Positions 7,213 to 14,995 of a DNA stretch of 23,403 nt are shown one piece after another. Under the pieces are notes generated by a model. The model worked only from the letters and a program-made list of their open reading frames with translations, did no database searches and was not told the DNA's origin. The stretch is from a virus, in the IMG/VR virus record IMGVR_UViG_3300045995_000392, positions 1-23,403 of that record; one strand, given 5' to 3'. Position numbers and translations under genes: made by a program. The first letter of the stretch is position 1. Each line of letters begins with the position of its first letter.

Positions 7213-7935
7213 TCACCACACTGCCGAACGTGTCACGGCAGGCGAGGGAACAACGAAAGGTTGCTCTTGAATAGCCGCTGCGGCGGCCCCTGCTATACGT
7301 ACGGACACTAGAATGGCAATCGGATTATCCACCGTAGCCGAACCAACAGTGATGGTGGTCGAAGGGGTCTCGGTAGCCGAAACTGTTTTCGCCGCCAGCC
7401 ATGCCGTATCGGCATCGCCGGACGTAAAGTGTTGAGGCTGCGTACCGACATTAGCAAAGCTATTAGTATATGTTGCACTGCCAGCGGTGTACGTTGCGTC
7501 GAAAATGTACTCAGCGAAAAAGGCGAAAATATACTCGTTGGCAGTATCGGTCGCCCCGGGTGCCGTGATTGTCATCGTCGTTGCGTTAGCTGGAAGAGTC
7601 ATGATGTGCTGATTAATAGGGGTGCTTGTGTTCGCATCCGTAAATTGGACGACATACACCCCCGCGCTTTGCGAGGAAGCGAATGCTACAGCGACGTTAT
7701 CGGCCGAAGTTGCGGTTGCCGTCCGCCAATATGCACCACCAGCAACCCAGTTGACATTACCATCGATTTTCGTCCAGCCGGTAATGTTATAATCGGTCTT
7801 CGGAGCGTCGGTACCATACGAAGAATCTGCCCACACAAATGCCAGAAGAATGTTACCGCTGGTGGCGGTAACGGTAGCGGTTGCCGTAGCTGCCGCTGCG
7901 CTGCTAAGGAACGTCGTAATGACAGAGTATGACAT
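7213..7935 (-). CDS. Beta-rich minor tail protein, family unclear
   Basis: This 240-residue protein starts with a TAATG overlap on the upstream beta-helix gene. It has no signal peptide: the hydrophobic run after MSYSVITTFLSS is only alternating Ala and Thr. The body resembles a jelly-roll or carbohydrate-binding-like domain: alternating strands rich in Thr, Ala, Val and aromatics, for example GGAYWRTATATSADNVAVAF and SAGVYVVQFTDANTS. A TTITVGSATVDNPIAILVSV strand pair lies near the C-terminus, followed by a Pro-rich tail (EQPFVVPSPAV). This order of elements is common in phage proteins that display a lectin-like domain at the tail tip. I cannot name a family. Its position between fibre genes suggests receptor binding or fibre attachment. 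Confidence 0.7.
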   Translation of the reverse strand: MSYSVITTFLSSAAAATATATVTATSGNILLAFVWADSSYGTDAPKTDYNITGWTKIDGNVNWVAGGAYWRTATATSADNVAVAFASSQSAGVYVVQFTDANTSTPINQHIMTLPANATTMTITAPGATDTANEYIFAFFAEYIFDATYTAGSATYTNSFANVGTQPQHFTSGDADTAWLAAKTVSATETPSTTITVGSATVDNPIAILVSVRIAGAAAAAIQEQPFVVPSPAVTRSAVW

Positions 7936-8762
7936 TACATACCCACTCTCGCATCGGGTATGGCTACTCCACTACCGATGAGGGTATTGTTCAAAATCCA
8001 GTATTCAACCGGACGTTCACCTTGATCACATTGCGCAAGTACGATATCAAAGATATTATTCCATACCCGCTCTAGGTGGGTACCGAAGTCGCCCGCGTTA
8101 CCCATCGCAACCCCGTAGGCTCCAGTATCGGCCTTGAAGAGGTTCGAATCGTAAAGCAGGCCAGTGGTGACTCCCTGCTCCGAACCGGTCTGAACACAGG
8201 CAGACTGACTCTGTGGATTCCATAATCTACATCGAACGATGGATGAGTTAGTGCAAGCACCGGTTATCTGCACGCAGTCGTTGTGGTCACCGGTCACATA
8301 GAATAGATCATGAACGTAGCATTCCGTCAAACTTGACGTTCCATTCAGGCGTACACCATCGCTGAAATTGTGAACATCACAACGATTAGCAGCGAACGAA
8401 TCCCAGGAAATGCCGATCCCACGCGTACTGTTCCCGGAACCGGAACGAGGCCCAACCTCGCAATAATCGAGAATCAGGCCAGTCGAATCATTCTGAACTT
8501 CACCCTGAATCCAGCAACCGCGTAACGTCACGCCCGTATGGTTAATATTGATGCCTGACATTACTTTCTGCTCTATGAGCTGACCATTGCTGGATGTTGA
8601 CGTAGGTCCTGCCGCGAGATCGCCATCCACCAACAGCCGACCCAGGCCCGGAGAGAAATATGCACGATGACCTGTGTTCGATGCGTTGATCTGCTGCCCA
8701 TGCGTAATCGACCCCCCACCCCCGGCGGCGGCTGGGATCGCTACCGGACGCGACAGTCTCAT
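7935..8762 (-). CDS. Right-handed beta-helix tail protein
   Basis: This 275-residue protein has GAGAGG 5 bases before its ATG and starts 9 bases after the preceding stop. After a flexible Gly-rich linker (PAAAGGGGSITHG) come regularly spaced short strands with a recurring Cys or Asn turn: GVTLRGCWIQGEVQNDSTG, LILDYCEVG, AANRCDVHNF, LTECYVHDL, SIVRCRLWN, LLYDSNLF and VWNNIF. The spacing of about 20-25 residues is typical of the parallel beta-helix (pectate-lyase-like) folds of tail spikes. No clear catalytic triad can be assigned. It follows directly after the 1118-residue glycosidase fibre, so it may be a second spike or a partner. The Cys in several rungs is unusual for an extracellular phage spike. 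Confidence 0.75.
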   Translation of the reverse strand: MRLSRPVAIPAAAGGGGSITHGQQINASNTGHRAYFSPGLGRLLVDGDLAAGPTSTSSNGQLIEQKVMSGININHTGVTLRGCWIQGEVQNDSTGLILDYCEVGPRSGSGNSTRGIGISWDSFAANRCDVHNFSDGVRLNGTSSLTECYVHDLFYVTGDHNDCVQITGACTNSSIVRCRLWNPQSQSACVQTGSEQGVTTGLLYDSNLFKADTGAYGVAMGNAGDFGTHLERVWNNIFDIVLAQCDQGERPVEYWILNNTLIGSGVAIPDARVGM

Positions 8763-8771
8763 TGCATCCTC

Positions 8772-11700
8772 TCAGGCATTCCACACGACCTCTGGCCACC
8801 TGCGGGCTAGGTAGTCATAGATGCGAGTCTGATCCTGTGCAGTTGCCGACGCGCCAGTCTTAATCAGCTCCAGAATGTGACCGGTAAACCCTAAGGTTCC
8901 GCCAGCCTCAGCGCCGATGCTCGCAACATCCGATGCCAGCGTTTGCGCGCTGGTCCCGTTAGCGTCAGAAACTCCATTGACGCGGATCCGCCAGCCACCA
9001 CTAGATGCGTCCCAGCGCACCTCCACCACCCACATGGTATTAGTCGTCAGTGGAGTAGTGCCCGTACCTATCACGGACCCGCCGGAACCGTATCGATACA
9101 ATTCCACGATGCCGGAAGAATTGAGGCGAACGGAGAATCCGTTTGTTGCGGTTGACGGCGCTAGAATGTACCCGCTAGTGCCTGGCCACGCGGTTGGAAC
9201 AATCACCGCGTACAGGCTGTGCGTGCTTCCGGATCCGGTAGTGATGGCGGTATGCGTAAACCGGTGCGTTCCACCGAATTGCAGTGTGGGGTGTCCTGCC
9301 CACCTACCGGCGGATGGGGCATTCGCCTGCGTAGACTGGCGATAGTTCGTATTCAGTCTGTCATAAATCAAGTTAAGGATGGTGGATCCCGATGCGGCCC
9401 CACCTATTTGAGTCCCAGGAGCGTAGCGCGCCGTAAATACAGCATCAATCCATCCCTGCATTGACGCCACGATGTCACCGATTTGTCCGCGACCTTCGGG
9501 AATACGGATGGTGCGCAGAACGGTTTCCGTAGTCCCACCCGTGAGCGGTTCATACATTCCCAGACCCGCATACCATGATGCGTCACTATCCATCGCCGAC
9601 CAGACCAGCGCGCCGAACACTTCTGGAATGTCCAGTGCCGTACGGATCTCCGACTCGAACAGTATGGATTGGGCGGCAGCATTTACGGCAGGAAGGCCGT
9701 TCGTGTCCTTATCGGTATCACCGAAAGCGCCATAGAACGCCTTCGACCATATTCCGAATTCGTCAACCAACAGCGGCTTACCCATCGCGCGTGCGGATAC
9801 CACTGCGCTGGACTTTGAAGAGAAATATCCGATTGCGTCGTAATGGTGAACACAGACGAAATCCAGTCCAGCATTAATCGTCTGGTAGGGAGTACTTCCA
9901 CCAACAGACGAAACGCTGGAAGTCCCCATGCATACCAGCGCACTAGGTGCGGCAGTCCGAATAACTGCAGCAATCTCCTGAGCGAATGATGTAAGGGAGG
10001 AAGTGAAAGCAGCGCCAGCATCGGACGGCTCATTAATCAAGTCGTAAGCAGCCACGGTCGGATCATTCGCGTAACGCGTTGCCAGAGTGCGCGCCCACGC
10101 TTCCAACGATGCCGAACCGGCTACCGAAGTCCGCCACGTATTGCTAGTGAACCAACCCGCAGATTTTGCGCCGAAGGCATCATTAGCATTTCCGGCCCAA
10201 TCGGTCAGGCTGGCAATGATGCGATGACCATACTTGCGCGCCGACGCTACGATTGCATCAAGCTCGGTGGTCACCTGATCCCAGGTGTAGGTAATGAGCG
10301 GCGCGTAGAACCAGACCCTCAGGAGAGATTCCGGTCGAATACGCTCCATCCACGCCTCGCGCTGGGTCGCGCTCATCGTCTGCGCAATCGTCCCGCCAGC
10401 AACCTTCATGACGTAATTGTTCCAGCCGACCGAACGGAATCTAGGACCGCCTACGCCATCCCTGATAATCGTCCCGTCAACCACCAACGGCAACGGCCTG
10501 CTACGCCTACCGAACGCATCGAATTGCGCTGACTGGTAATCTGTCGCAATCGCAGAATTGGCGGCCGTATTTCCGGACACCAACAGCCCGCCTGCGTTCG
10601 TCGTCCCCGTAGCGGCGTAAAGACTGCCACCACCCTTGATTTGGTTCCCCGCAACCAGGACGCTCGGCGAGTTGCCCGCAACGATCCCGATACCTGTCGG
10701 CCACGTCGGCGACGCCGTGCGCACGACGTTAATAAGCTCGTTGCCGACGATCCGACCATCTGCGGCCGCAGTACCCGTAAGGTTCGCCAGATAGATTCCC
10801 GAAGCTGCGGTATTGCGAATCACGTTTCCGGTGACCGCGAACCCACGAAGATCGCCATACACCTGGATGCCCACGCCGGTATTGGTTACACCATTGGCCC
10901 CGTCAATGACGTTGCCAGTAATGGTGACACCCTCGACATAGCCACCTGCGGTCTGCTTATTGACTTCAATCCCAGAGGCCTCGCCACTGTAAAGCGTGTT
11001 GCCCGTAATCGTATAACATGTTTCAACGCTGGCCTTGTCGGCACCGAGACTAATACACTTGTTAGCCTGAACGGAGTTTCCGGTAGCGGACCCGTTACGT
11101 CCGTTAAGCTGCAAACCGGTATCGCAGTCAGTAATGGTATTGCCAGTGAATGTGTAACCGTCAAGGATGCCAGTTGTCACAGCGCCGGTATTGGCGTCGA
11201 TTGCACCGATACCTACCAGCGCATATTTGACAGTATTTCCGGACGCCGTATAACCCTTGCCAAGCATCATTGCGGAAGCGTTCGGGCCGCCGCCTTCGAA
11301 ATCGATACCGACTCCGTTACGTCCTCGCGCGGCAGGCTCGCCAGTAAAATCTACCGCGCAGTTGGTAACCGACACTTCGTCTGAACCCTGAACGCAGATG
11401 CCGATCCCTAGACCGCCTGCCGTGTCGCCAGCTTTCATCCAATTCTTTGTAACGCGACAGGCCCGGATCCGGATATCTCTGGACGGGTACTGATTCCAGA
11501 ATCCCCAACCTGGGTCACCAGAGAAGGCGTCACCCCAGATGTTGAAAGAGTTTACAATGTAATCACCGAACATGCCATCAACCCAGACATTATCCAGGTC
11601 GACGTTAATGCACCCGAACGCGTTTACGCCAGCCTCTCGCGGGTTGATGATCGATACATTGCCTAAGACGAAGTTGCGAATATTGACGCCGAACAGCGCC

Positions 11701-12128
11701 CCGACATTCGTTGCACTACCCGTACCGCTGGTAACGTTTCCGTTGTTTCCATCAAACGACATGTCAAACACGTTGATATTGCTGATGGTCGCGCCTGGAG
11801 CAACCAACCCCGATGGTGCGCTCGCATTGAATGCGAGCACGCGAGAATCAATACCCGTCCCAGGGCGACGTTTGAGAATCGAGATGCCTGGACCATCACC
11901 GAAAATTGTGAAATTGGACGCCGAGGTGTAAATCGTATCCACCATATACGTTCCATACGGGACGTATATAGGACGATTCTGTGCAACGGCGGACGCAATA
12001 GTATTCGCGACCGCCGTAGTGTCGTTCGCTACGCCATTGCCTACAGCGGCGCCATCGGTTTTGAGGTTAAGCGCCGAACCGAAAAGACTCAATATGCCAC
12101 GACCCCTAGGTCTAGATGGCGTTCTCAT
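8772..12128 (-). CDS. Tail spike: beta-helix + GH5-like glycosidase + lectin-like domain
   Basis: This 1118-residue protein is the largest complete one here. Residues about 20-75 match the start of pectate-lyase-3-type helices (LKTDGAAVGNGVANDTTAVA and PIYVPYGTYMVD). Residues 100-540 form a parallel beta-helix with TGN turns about every 20 residues. From about 545 to 875 a GH5-like (cellulase) TIM barrel follows: RSVGWNNYVM, a RVWFY strand, the acid/base motif AYDLINEPSD (Glu700), VHHYD (762-763) and the nucleophile strand LLVDEFGIWS (Glu790). From about 905 to 1118 a LamG/concanavalin-like beta sandwich closes the protein (GGTHRFTHTAITTGSGSTHS; WRIRVNGVSDANG). Both catalytic Glu are present, so it is probably active. 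GH5 enzymes cut beta-1,4-glucans, mannans and related polymers. The gene starts 3 bases after the upstream stop. The role is likely cell-surface polymer binding and cutting during adsorption. Confidence 0.9.
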   Translation of the reverse strand: MRTPSRPRGRGILSLFGSALNLKTDGAAVGNGVANDTTAVANTIASAVAQNRPIYVPYGTYMVDTIYTSASNFTIFGDGPGISILKRRPGTGIDSRVLAFNASAPSGLVAPGATISNINVFDMSFDGNNGNVTSGTGSATNVGALFGVNIRNFVLGNVSIINPREAGVNAFGCINVDLDNVWVDGMFGDYIVNSFNIWGDAFSGDPGWGFWNQYPSRDIRIRACRVTKNWMKAGDTAGGLGIGICVQGSDEVSVTNCAVDFTGEPAARGRNGVGIDFEGGGPNASAMMLGKGYTASGNTVKYALVGIGAIDANTGAVTTGILDGYTFTGNTITDCDTGLQLNGRNGSATGNSVQANKCISLGADKASVETCYTITGNTLYSGEASGIEVNKQTAGGYVEGVTITGNVIDGANGVTNTGVGIQVYGDLRGFAVTGNVIRNTAASGIYLANLTGTAAADGRIVGNELINVVRTASPTWPTGIGIVAGNSPSVLVAGNQIKGGGSLYAATGTTNAGGLLVSGNTAANSAIATDYQSAQFDAFGRRSRPLPLVVDGTIIRDGVGGPRFRSVGWNNYVMKVAGGTIAQTMSATQREAWMERIRPESLLRVWFYAPLITYTWDQVTTELDAIVASARKYGHRIIASLTDWAGNANDAFGAKSAGWFTSNTWRTSVAGSASLEAWARTLATRYANDPTVAAYDLINEPSDAGAAFTSSLTSFAQEIAAVIRTAAPSALVCMGTSSVSSVGGSTPYQTINAGLDFVCVHHYDAIGYFSSKSSAVVSARAMGKPLLVDEFGIWSKAFYGAFGDTDKDTNGLPAVNAAAQSILFESEIRTALDIPEVFGALVWSAMDSDASWYAGLGMYEPLTGGTTETVLRTIRIPEGRGQIGDIVASMQGWIDAVFTARYAPGTQIGGAASGSTILNLIYDRLNTNYRQSTQANAPSAGRWAGHPTLQFGGTHRFTHTAITTGSGSTHSLYAVIVPTAWPGTSGYILAPSTATNGFSVRLNSSGIVELYRYGSGGSVIGTGTTPLTTNTMWVVEVRWDASSGGWRIRVNGVSDANGTSAQTLASDVASIGAEAGGTLGFTGHILELIKTGASATAQDQTRIYDYLARRWPEVVWNA

Positions 12129-12131
12129 TGC

Positions 12132-12584
12132 TCAGCAACGCTCAAACCACATCGTGGCGCGACAGTTAACCGTTGCCGGGGCGGTAGTCCGCAACGCAAA
12201 CAGATTGCTAACCGCGCAATCCGGAGTGTCGCCGAGAGGCCAATCGTAAAACAAGGTGCCACCAACCGGCGTCAACAGCCATGAGTCGATAAGAGTAAGG
12301 GTCGTCGGTTCCGCCGTATAGTTGTACTTCGTCGTAAATCCAGGTGTGATTGTCCGGTTATACACCTGGTTTACAGTACCGGCCGTACCCGTGCCGTCAG
12401 TAGTCGCCGACCACAATTCAACCAACACCGGAACGGCCGATGCGGTCACCCCATCAAACCCTAGGTGGACCTTCTTCAGATTGATTCCGAATTGCGCGGG
12501 CGCGATTACCGACAGAATCGTCTTAAGCGCAGTGCCCGTGGCAACGGCCGCGCCCGTCGCGGCAGAATATCCAGCGGCTCCCAT
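12132..12584 (-). CDS. Small minor tail/fibre protein
   Basis: This 150-residue protein is coupled to the upstream gene by a TAATG overlap. It is all-beta in appearance, with strands such as INLKKVHLGFDGVTASAVPV and VPVLVELWSATTDGTGTAGT, and a conserved-looking end (NLFALRTTAPATVNCRATMW, then FERC). Proteins of this style sit next to tail fibre genes in actinophages, but I know no specific function. The chain has no signal peptide or helical coil. Its gene is followed directly by the large glycosidase spike, so it may be a collar or attachment subunit for it. Confidence 0.7.
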   Translation of the reverse strand: MGAAGYSAATGAAVATGTALKTILSVIAPAQFGINLKKVHLGFDGVTASAVPVLVELWSATTDGTGTAGTVNQVYNRTITPGFTTKYNYTAEPTTLTLIDSWLLTPVGGTLFYDWPLGDTPDCAVSNLFALRTTAPATVNCRATMWFERC

Positions 12585-12973
12585 TACGCAGCCAGCGGCG
12601 AGTAGGAAATGGACAGTGTGGTAATCGTGAGGGTGTTAGTCGACACCCAAGCCTGCGCAACGGAGAGCTGCATGGACTGATAGAATGTTCCAACCGTCGC
12701 GGCACTGAAAATCGCGATGTCGGAAATGGTCTCAGTCGTTCCGCCGTTAGTCCACGCGCCGAGCGTAAGCAACGTCATGCTGCCAGCAGATGCAGCGTTC
12801 CAGGCAACCGCGTTGCGCGTGGTGCTACCGACTGACACGGCAGTCACGCCAGAGGCGCCAGGATCGGCCGTATGCAGCTCGACGAACGGGGTGGCAATGC
12901 CGGTGAACGCGGTACCGCGTAGGACGTTCAGGATGGCGTTCGCCATATTGACTGTAGACAGACCTCTAGTCAC
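12584..12973 (-). CDS. Tail-fibre-like virion protein (conserved in actinophages)
   Basis: This 129-residue protein begins at a GTG at 12973, with GGGGAG 4 bases upstream and overlapping the end of the previous gene. A later ATG at 12946 lacks a good ribosome site. The chain has a sequence I recognise from actinophage tail gene clusters: NAILNVLRGTAFTGIATPFV, then ELHTADPGASG, AWNAASAGSMTL, TNGGTTETISDIAIFSAATV and AQAWVSTNTLTITTLSISY. The TADPG and ISDIAIF elements are characteristic of this group, which is annotated as minor tail or tail fibre protein. The role is therefore structural; the binding target is not known. Its end is coupled to the 150-residue neighbour. Confidence 0.8.
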   Translation of the reverse strand: MTRGLSTVNMANAILNVLRGTAFTGIATPFVELHTADPGASGVTAVSVGSTTRNAVAWNAASAGSMTLLTLGAWTNGGTTETISDIAIFSAATVGTFYQSMQLSVAQAWVSTNTLTITTLSISYSPLAA

Positions 12974-13187
12974 GTTGCTCCCCTAAAGTGAAAGTACCGC
13001 TCTTGCCAACGAAATTCTTTTCCGTTGTCTCGATCACGTCATCATGAATTCCGGTCACGTGATGTACCATGTCGCAGCGATTGCAGAGCTGATAACAGAC
13101 GGTACATTCCGGAACGCACGGCGCGTGATGATCCACGCGACCTTTGACGATGAATGTCAGGGCCGCATTGAAAACGTCGTCACTCAT
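12966..13187 (-). CDS. Small Cys-rich protein, unknown function
   Basis: This 73-residue protein is joined to the glycosyltransferase by an ATGA overlap. A compact motif HHAPCVPECTVCYQLCNRCD carries five Cys with spacings C-x3-C-x2-C-x3-C-x2-C, plus flanking His residues, so it probably binds zinc. The rest is short and hydrophilic (MVHHVTGIHDDVIETTEKNF). No DNA-binding helix is obvious. I do not recognise a family. Its position between a glycosyltransferase and tail-fibre genes may be incidental, but the strict overlap on both sides shows it is a translated part of the operon. Confidence 0.7.
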   Translation of the reverse strand: MSDDVFNAALTFIVKGRVDHHAPCVPECTVCYQLCNRCDMVHHVTGIHDDVIETTEKNFVGKSGTFTLGEQRD

Positions 13188-14014
13188 GCATCTGCCCCGA
13201 TCGTGTCATCAACCGTCAACCCATCATCGTCGCCGACTTCCGCTGCTTGCTCCATCTGCCGCAGAGCCTCGCGCGCTAGAGACCAATCAATGAAATGGTC
13301 TTCACTGACCCATACGTCTTTGTGGTGGGACGTGCGCACGCCCGTATGTACGAACAGCGGGACGCCGAGCGCGCCGAGACGCATGCAGAACGAAAGGTCT
13401 TCACCGATCAACCGATCCGTCATGTTCGGATCGGGGTTGGGAATCTTCGTATACCAGTGGTCGCCGAAATTCTCGCGCATCTTAAGCAGGACGCTACGGT
13501 GAATGAGAATGCACGCCGATCCTGTGCCCGCGCACTGAACCAACGATTCCGACGGATATGCAGCGCGACCCAGAAAACCGGTCTCGCCGTTCAGCTCCCG
13601 CCAGTCAAAGATGGTCGGGCGAGGTGAGGTTTCGTATCCACCCATCCCGTCGCCGGACTCTTCACGCCACGAGAAACACAGCGCGCCGACAACCGGACGC
13701 TTTCCCGGATCTGCAGCTTCTAGCAGTCGCTCACGCGCGTCATGCTCGAAACCCATATCCGTGTCAAGCCACCACAGCCAGTCGGAATCACATTCATCAA
13801 GAAAGGACTTGACACCCTTGTTACGCGCGTCGGCGATACCGTCTGTACCGTAATGTACAGCAATGTAATTACCTCGCGTCATGTTCATCATGGACAGGTG
13901 CCACGAATGACTCACACGCGTCTCGTGCACATAGACGACAGTGATGCTGTCATCCACGTGTTCCTGACCTGGTGCGGTTTCCGGTTTGGTCTCCTGGGAC
14001 TCCTGAGCTGTCAT
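13184..14014 (-). CDS. GT-A-like glycosyltransferase, candidate virion-modifying enzyme
   Basis: This 276-residue protein has a family-2-like GT-A layout. An N-terminal strand ITVVYVHETRVSHSWH is followed by a helix region DARNKGVKSFLDECDSDW, the metal-binding DxD (WWLDTDMGF, Asp84 and Asp86), the VVGALCFSWREE strand, an acceptor-side CAGTGSACILIHRSVL strand-helix, and GEDLSFCMRLGALGVPLFVH with a conserved His (TSHHK). The start is coupled to the preceding gene by an ATGA overlap. No membrane segment is visible, so it acts in the cytoplasm, probably on a virion protein or a surface sugar. Similar enzymes occur in actinophage head or tail gene clusters, and glycosylated virion proteins have been reported there. 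Donor and acceptor cannot be read. The acidic C-terminus (GDDDGLTVDD) is a phage-specific tail. Confidence 0.82.
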   Translation of the reverse strand: MTAQESQETKPETAPGQEHVDDSITVVYVHETRVSHSWHLSMMNMTRGNYIAVHYGTDGIADARNKGVKSFLDECDSDWLWWLDTDMGFEHDARERLLEAADPGKRPVVGALCFSWREESGDGMGGYETSPRPTIFDWRELNGETGFLGRAAYPSESLVQCAGTGSACILIHRSVLLKMRENFGDHWYTKIPNPDPNMTDRLIGEDLSFCMRLGALGVPLFVHTGVRTSHHKDVWVSEDHFIDWSLAREALRQMEQAAEVGDDDGLTVDDTIGADA

Positions 14015-14289
14015 GCCGATTCAGCTACTTGACGTGACACGCCAGACTTCGGCACCGTGCGCACGCGGCCAGGATCGGCCGATGCGTCCTCCACAATGCG
14101 CACACGCTCACCCCAGGGGAGCAGATTGCCAGGCTTGCCGGGAATGCTGGTGCGCACGTCGGGCGGGAAATCCTGGAAGGCTTCCGGGTGCGTTCGCACG
14201 ATTGGATCCTCAGCATCCCATGCTTCGCCCTTATTGAGCATTACGGTGCTTGAGATCCACGTTTCATACTTCGCGAAAACGGCCTTCAT
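14011..14289 (-). CDS. Small conserved head-associated protein
   Basis: This 92-residue protein starts with an ATG 7 bases after the previous stop; its end overlaps the glycosyltransferase start by four bases. The sequence reads MKAVFAKYETWISSTVMLNK, then GEAWDAEDPIVRTHPEAFQD. The elements G-x-x-W-D-A-x-x-P-I-V-x-x-H-P-x-x-F are recognisable in a small protein common downstream of actinophage capsid genes. The family has no firmly known function; a minor head or connector role is possible. The second half is basic and hydrophilic (GERVRIVEDASADPGRVRTV). Confidence 0.75.
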   Translation of the reverse strand: MKAVFAKYETWISSTVMLNKGEAWDAEDPIVRTHPEAFQDFPPDVRTSIPGKPGNLLPWGERVRIVEDASADPGRVRTVPKSGVSRQVAESA

Positions 14290-14296
14290 AATTCAC

Positions 14297-14611
14297 TCAC
14301 CCTTCCCCAGAAACGGGATAGGTCGCGACGATCGGCGACTCTTCCTGGATCGGCTCAGCTTCAGTGACCGGCGGCGGAATCTCTTCAGCCATCAATCCCT
14401 GAGCGAGCGAACCAGCCCAAGTAACGACGTTCACCGGAATGTCAGACTGCGGGGTATATTCGCCCTGTCCGACAACGCACGCTTCCGGAATGAATCCATT
14501 GTCAACGTCGGATTTCGGCACGACGTCGCCAGGGTTGTATCTGCGTACCCCATCAATATCGATAGGCTGCGCAGCATGGTAGGTGCTGTATTCTGTATCA
14601 TCCACGGGCAC
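14297..14611 (-). CDS. Small acidic protein of the head gene cluster
   Basis: This 104-residue protein starts at a GTG at 14611, supported by AAGGAG 8 bases upstream. It is acidic, with Pro-rich segments and a C-terminal tail rich in Glu and Pro (EEIPPPVTEAEPIQEESPIV). The first part (STYHAAQPIDIDGVRRYNPG) has a D-x-x-G-x-R-R-Y-N-P-G-D-V-V pattern seen in small phage proteins located near the major capsid gene. I assign no function. Possible roles are a decoration or head-maturation factor. A hairpin (14635-14690) separates it from the upstream capsid-side gene. Confidence 0.72.
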   Translation of the reverse strand: MPVDDTEYSTYHAAQPIDIDGVRRYNPGDVVPKSDVDNGFIPEACVVGQGEYTPQSDIPVNVVTWAGSLAQGLMAEEIPPPVTEAEPIQEESPIVATYPVSGEG

Positions 14612-14634
14612 TTTGAGGACTCCTTCTCATTCAA

Positions 14635-14690
14635 GTAATACCGCTACGCGCGCGCCGTCGCCTCGTATAACGCGCGCATAGCGGCATTAC
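14635..14690 (-). ncRNA. 20-bp RNA stem-loop downstream of the coiled-coil gene
   Basis: Arms 14671-14690 and 14635-14654 pair over 20 bases around a 16-base loop. In the minus-strand RNA all positions pair: 18 Watson-Crick pairs and two G-U wobbles. In the plus-strand RNA the same two positions become A-C mismatches, so selection acts on the minus transcript. The stem begins 5 bases after a stop codon (14696). No U-run follows it, so it is not a typical rho-independent terminator; an RNA-stabilising, processing or attenuating element is more likely. It is the only intergenic gap of more than 50 bases in the structural operon. Confidence 0.8.
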
Positions 14691-14695
14691 GCCTC

Positions 14696-14992
14696 TCAGG
14701 CGACCGGGGGAACCGGGTCGTCCGCTTCCAGCACGGCGGACTGTTCGGTAAGACCGGCGCTGATGGCGTTCAGTCCGGCAACAGCGGCAGCCACATCCTG
14801 GGTAGCGGTCAGCGCAGCGGCCACCTGAGCGACCTCAGCGGCGATGTCGGCCTTAAGGTCGACCAGCGCAGCATTCGCAGTGGCCAGAGAGTCCTCTACA
14901 GCAGTCATTCTCACTCCTAGTCCCATAATTCCCGCAACCGCGCGTTCGAGTAACGAGCGGTCAGTAAGTTCCGACAGTTGCGCATTGACCAT
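14696..14992 (-). CDS. Small coiled-coil protein downstream of capsid
   Basis: The reading frame begins with an ATG at 14992, 3 bases after the capsid stop, and gives 98 residues. A second ATG at 14908 (giving 70 residues) has AGGAG exactly 5 bases upstream, so both starts may be used. The long form extends an amphipathic helix that starts at ELTDRSLLERAVAGIMGLGV and runs through SLATANAALVDLKADIAAEV and VAAALTATQDVAAAVAGLNA; it is rich in Ala, Leu and Val in heptad positions. This predicts a coiled coil, possibly trimeric. The C-terminus is acidic. The function is unknown: a small decoration, scaffolding or capsid accessory factor fits the location. Confidence 0.7.
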   Translation of the reverse strand: MVNAQLSELTDRSLLERAVAGIMGLGVRMTAVEDSLATANAALVDLKADIAAEVAQVAAALTATQDVAAAVAGLNAISAGLTEQSAVLEADDPVPPVA

Positions 14993-14995
14993 GAG

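Noticed and set aside
14635-14690. Rho-independent terminator
   Set aside because: The stem is strong but no T-run follows in the direction of transcription; genes on both sides need the same transcript.
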